A stretch of DNA of 64,000 nucleotides, from NCBI GenBank assembly GCA_050943215.1, contig JBMNOU010000004.1, positions 6,311 through 70,310 on the forward strand, in the 5' to 3' direction. How positions within the stretch are numbered: position 1 is the stretch's first letter; the number at the start of each line of letters is the position of its first letter. The translations under genes were made by a program, and so were the position numbers. Shown piece by piece: positions 61,609 through 64,000 of this stretch. The notes below the pieces were generated by a model, which saw nothing but the letters and a program-made list of their open reading frames with translations, searched no databases and was not told the origin of the DNA. Source of the DNA: JBMNOU01 sp050943215 (lineage in GTDB: Bacteria > Bacillota > Clostridia > Christensenellales > SZUA-584).

Positions 61609-62603
61609 TGGAAAAAGTAATACTTGCAATTGAAACATCATGTGACGAAACGGCGGCGGCTGTAACAAAAGGCAGAAAGGTATTGAGCAGCATTGTCTAC
61701 ACACAAAAAGATCACGAAAAATTCGGAGGGGTCGTCCCCGAGATTGCATCCCGAAACCACATCGTGAAGCTGCCTGAGATCATCGATGATGCGCTAAATG
61801 GTGCGGGTATGGATTTTTCGGATATTGAAGCAGTTGCGGTGACGGACGGCCCGGGACTGATCGGTGCGCTGCTGGTAGGCGTTTCGTATGCCAAAGCGCT
61901 CGCGTATTATTTTTCTTTGCCGCTCATACCGGTGAATCATATCGAAGGGCATATATGCTCGCTGTACATAACCCATCCGGATCTTACGCCGCCTTTTTTA
62001 TGCCTCGTTGTATCGGGCGGGCATACACATATCGTCATGGTCGAAGACTACGGCAAATATAGACTGATTGCTCAAACAAGAGACGATGCAGTTGGAGAGG
62101 CCTTTGATAAAACCGCGCGTACACTGGGGCTTGGGTATCCAGGCGGCCCGGCGCTCGAAAACCTCGCGGGGCAGGGTGAAGCGCGCTATGTTTACCCTAG
62201 AGGATTTAAGGGTGAGACACATCTTGATTTTACGTTCAGCGGACTAAAAACTGCTGTTATCAATCACATGCATAATATGGACCAGATAGGGAAGACATAT
62301 GAAAAGGCGGATATCGCAGCCAGTTTTCAAAAAGAGGCCGTATCGTTCCTTGAAGATAACACATTTGAAGCGGCAAGGCGCGAGGGAATAAAAAAGATTG
62401 GAATTGCGGGCGGCGTTTCCTCAAACGGTGCGTTGCGGCACGCGTTTGAACAGCGCTCAATGCAGGAAGGCGCAGCGCTATACCTGCCCAAAAAAAAATA
62501 TTGTACGGACAACGCGGCGATGATAGGGTGTGCGGCCGGTTTTTCAAAAACATGCAGCGATCCGCTACGGCTCAACGCAAACGCGTCAAAAAAACTGTTG
62601 TAA
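61608..62603 (+). CDS. tsaD: tRNA N6-adenosine threonylcarbamoyltransferase TsaD
   Basis: A 331-residue metal-dependent enzyme that transfers the threonylcarbamoyl group to A37 of ANN-decoding tRNAs. It opens LAIETSCDETAAAV. Iron/zinc ligands lie in NHIEGH (111-115 region) and in FSGLKTAVIN. The nucleotide site has VSGGHTHIVMV and GIAGGVSSNGALR. The last ligand, Asp in CTDNAAMIG, is in place. The ATG overlaps the stop of the upstream gene. tsaB and tsaE are not in the window. Confidence 0.97.
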   Translation: MEKVILAIETSCDETAAAVTKGRKVLSSIVYTQKDHEKFGGVVPEIASRNHIVKLPEIIDDALNGAGMDFSDIEAVAVTDGPGLIGALLVGVSYAKALAYYFSLPLIPVNHIEGHICSLYITHPDLTPPFLCLVVSGGHTHIVMVEDYGKYRLIAQTRDDAVGEAFDKTARTLGLGYPGGPALENLAGQGEARYVYPRGFKGETHLDFTFSGLKTAVINHMHNMDQIGKTYEKADIAASFQKEAVSFLEDNTFEAARREGIKKIGIAGGVSSNGALRHAFEQRSMQEGAALYLPKKKYCTDNAAMIGCAAGFSKTCSDPLRLNANASKKLL

Positions 62604-62653
62604 TGTTATAGCCATGATTAATATAGATTATATAACGACGGAGGTTTTATCAT

Positions 62654-63355
62654 ATGGGAAACAGATATCGTTATATAGTCTTTGTTTTGTTTGCAGCGAT
62701 ACTTGTAATAACGCTGCTGCTCGGGATACCCGAAACGGTGCAGGTGATGGGGCAAAAAAAGGGTGTTATCGTCATTGACGCGGGACATGGCGGCTTTGAT
62801 GGCGGTGCCATTGGACGCCTGACAGACGTAAGAGAGGATGTTTTAAACCTCTGCATTGCCAAAAAACTGCAAAGGCTTCTTGCCGCTGATGGGTATACGG
62901 TTATCATGACGCGCGAGGATCAAAACGCAGTAGCACGGACGAAAAAAGGGGATATGAATAGGCGCAAGGAGATTATCGTTAATGCCGATGCGGATATCGT
63001 AATATCTATTCATATGAATAAATTCAAGGATTCCTCTGCCTCAGGGCCAATTGTGTTCTACTCAGAAGAATCAATCGATGGGGCAAAGCTGGCAAGTTTA
63101 GTACAGCAGCAGCTTAACACCGCACTTAACCCGCCAAGGCCAAGAACTTTTCGCCCAGAAAATTATTTTATACTACGCATAGGAGATGCTTCATGCATTC
63201 TTGTTGAATGCGGCTTTTTATCCAACGAGAGGGAAGAACGGCTTTTACAGACGAAAGACTATCAAGATAAATGCGCTAACGCGATTTACAGAGGGGTGGA
63301 GCTGTATACAGATCAGCTTTTTGAAACAGATATAATGGAAGATATCGAACAATAA
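62654..63355 (+). CDS. cwlD: N-acetylmuramoyl-L-alanine amidase CwlD
   Basis: A 233-residue Amidase_3 enzyme. A short N-terminal signal-anchor helix (about 6-25) is followed by the catalytic domain at VIVIDAGHGGFDGGAIG. Zinc ligands are expected in DAGHGG, the Glu region and ISIHMNKF, and the catalytic Glu in ILVECGFLSNEREE. In endospore formers CwlD makes muramic lactam in the spore cortex. GGAGG lies 9 bases ahead of the ATG. It lacks the extended N-terminus of the paralogue at 26975 and matches CwlD in length, so this is the better CwlD candidate. Confidence 0.9.
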   Translation: MGNRYRYIVFVLFAAILVITLLLGIPETVQVMGQKKGVIVIDAGHGGFDGGAIGRLTDVREDVLNLCIAKKLQRLLAADGYTVIMTREDQNAVARTKKGDMNRRKEIIVNADADIVISIHMNKFKDSSASGPIVFYSEESIDGAKLASLVQQQLNTALNPPRPRTFRPENYFILRIGDASCILVECGFLSNEREERLLQTKDYQDKCANAIYRGVELYTDQLFETDIMEDIEQ

Positions 63356-63370
63356 GGAATGAAAAAACAG

Positions 63371-63398
63371 TTGCATTTTATTCAAAATGGTGTATAAT
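63371..63398 (+). promoter_or_regulatory. Sigma-A promoter of the ctsR operon
   Basis: -35 TTGCAT (63371-63376), 16-base spacer ending in TG (extended -10), -10 TATAAT (63393-63398). Predicted start is near 63405, just before the CtsR box. Confidence 0.75.
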
Positions 63399-63407
63399 AA
63401 CCGTGAA

Positions 63408-63424
63408 GGTCAAAGATAGTCAAA
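63408..63424 (+). promoter_or_regulatory. CtsR operator
   Basis: GGTCAAAGATAGTCAAA matches the known CtsR heptad direct repeat (two RGTCAAA units three bases apart) in full. It starts about 3 bases after the predicted transcription start, so bound CtsR would block its own operon, as known for this regulator in Bacillota. Confidence 0.9.
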
Positions 63425-63439
63425 GCGGGTGGTTAATGA

Positions 63440-63904
63440 ATGTCAGTATTAAGTGATACGATAGAGAATTTTATAAAGAATTTAATTGGAGAATTTGAAG
63501 GGAGAATCGAGCTGCAAAGAAACGAGCTGGCGCAGCATTTTAATTGTGCGCCGTCTCAGATCAATTATGTTCTTGCAACGCGGTTTACTCCCGACAAAGG
63601 GTATCTAATCGAAAGCAGGCGGGGTGGCGGCGGATATATTAGGGTCGTTCGTCTCAATATAGATGAATCGGCACACCTTTTAAAATTGGTCACAACGCGT
63701 ATCGGGGAAACGATTTCTGAGCGGGACGCAGCGGACGTGATTTGCCGGCTCGTGGAAAACGATGTAATCACGGAGAAAGAGGGCGCATTGATGGGTGCCG
63801 CAGTATCGGACAAAGCGCTTTGCATTCCTGTGATGATAAAAGACCGTATCAGGGCCAGCATATTAAAGCAGCTGGTATTGGTCTTGTTAAGTCAGGAGGC
63901 GTAA
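63440..63904 (+). CDS. ctsR: Heat-shock repressor CtsR
   Basis: A 154-residue repressor of clp protease genes. A winged helix-turn-helix domain starts at LSDTIENFIKNLIGE, with QLAQHFNCAPSQINYVLATR-type sequence (HFNCAPSQINYVLATRFT seen) and the glycine-rich wing SRRGGGGYIRVVR that senses temperature. The C-terminal dimerisation domain follows from about residue 75. The operator and promoter lie just upstream. Start ATG 63440 has only a weak ribosome site (GGGTGG), and ATG 63436 is out of frame. Confidence 0.95.
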   Translation: MSVLSDTIENFIKNLIGEFEGRIELQRNELAQHFNCAPSQINYVLATRFTPDKGYLIESRRGGGGYIRVVRLNIDESAHLLKLVTTRIGETISERDAADVICRLVENDVITEKEGALMGAAVSDKALCIPVMIKDRIRASILKQLVLVLLSQEA

Positions 63905-63905
63905 T

Positions 63906-64000
63906 ATGCTGTGCGATGATTGTTTAAAGAATACGGCGACCGTGCATATGACGACTTTTGTCAACGGTCAGATAAAGTCGGTGCATCTTTGCGCACAATG
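63906..64000 (+). CDS. mcsA: McsA-like zinc-finger protein, 5' part only
   Basis: The window ends inside this gene. The 31 visible codons read MLCDDCLKNTATVHMTTF and continue with a second Cys near residue 29 (LCAQ). CxxC followed by another Cys pair is the zinc-finger start of McsA, the activator of the McsB arginine kinase and partner of CtsR. AGGAGG at the ctsR end precedes the ATG. The order ctsR-mcsA-mcsB-clpC is usual, supporting the call. Confidence 0.85.
   Translation, partial: MLCDDCLKNTATVHMTTFVNGQIKSVHLCAQ

Noticed and set aside
1..64000. CRISPR arrays, tRNA and rRNA genes, prophage
   Set aside because: No regularly spaced repeats, no tRNA-like cloverleaf with a TTCGANTC arm and no phage structural genes were noticed. 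A tRNAscan or CRISPR search was not possible.

Overview
The window looks like chromosome from an anaerobic, endospore-forming member of the Bacillota, most likely class Clostridia. The evidence is a low-to-moderate G+C content, strong AGGAGG-type ribosome binding sites with frequent TTG/GTG starts, a complete CtsR operator, CwlD-type amidases, a BclA-like surface protein, electron-transfer flavoprotein genes and a MurE with the meso-diaminopimelate signature. The genus cannot be fixed from the sequence. No tRNA, rRNA, CRISPR array or prophage was seen.

Layout. 1-1.1 kb: end of etfB, then etfA. 1.1-11.4 kb: a sugar/polyol module with a minus-strand ribose-type ABC transporter (ATPase, permease, lipoprotein receptor) followed by a zinc polyol-type dehydrogenase. 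Divergent from it are a YesM/YesN-type sensor kinase and AraC-type regulator and a second zinc dehydrogenase. 11.6-16.5 kb: a small surface-polysaccharide group (polyprenyl phosphate sugar transferase, GalE, family 2 glycosyltransferase) followed by a decayed ABC-receptor gene. 16.6-18.5 kb: a flavin-reductase-like protein, then a degenerate IS3-family element that appears to sit inside that gene's terminator. 18.7-20.7 kb: two tandem paralogous lipoprotein genes with matching terminators. 20.8-26.7 kb (minus): a membrane protein with seven PASTA repeats and no kinase domain, an ABC-2 exporter pair and an MFS permease.

27-37.5 kb: a CwlD-like amidase, then a metabolic region containing a GntR regulator, a C_GCAxxG_C_C protein and a D-2-hydroxyacid dehydrogenase. 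Next comes a five-gene run encoding a complete 2-oxoacid (or acetoin) dehydrogenase complex: fused E1 alpha-beta, an SDR oxidoreductase, an E2 with two nearly identical lipoyl domains, a second GntR regulator and E3. This is the most unusual metabolic unit here. 37.6-43.5 kb: a Mrp/NBP35-type Fe-S carrier, likely surface or spore proteins (including a 55-residue gene with a perfect ribosome binding site), a MATE exporter and a lipoprotein alkaline phosphatase.

43.8-57.4 kb: the division and cell-wall (dcw) cluster mraZ-rsmH-ftsL-pbp-murE-mraY-murD-ftsW-murA-ftsQ-ftsA-ftsZ. It lacks murF, murG, murC and murB and is preceded by five TGGGN-like boxes at exact 10-bp intervals, which look like MraZ operators. 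57.5-64 kb: an isolated TIM-barrel isomerase, cysS, small membrane proteins, an orphan GcvH, tsaD, cwlD and the start of the ctsR-mcsA operon with its CtsR box.

Boundaries and families come from reading the sequence by eye. No database search was run, so family names rest on recognised motifs. Several starts were moved from the longest frame to a shorter one on ribosome-binding-site evidence, as stated in each entry.
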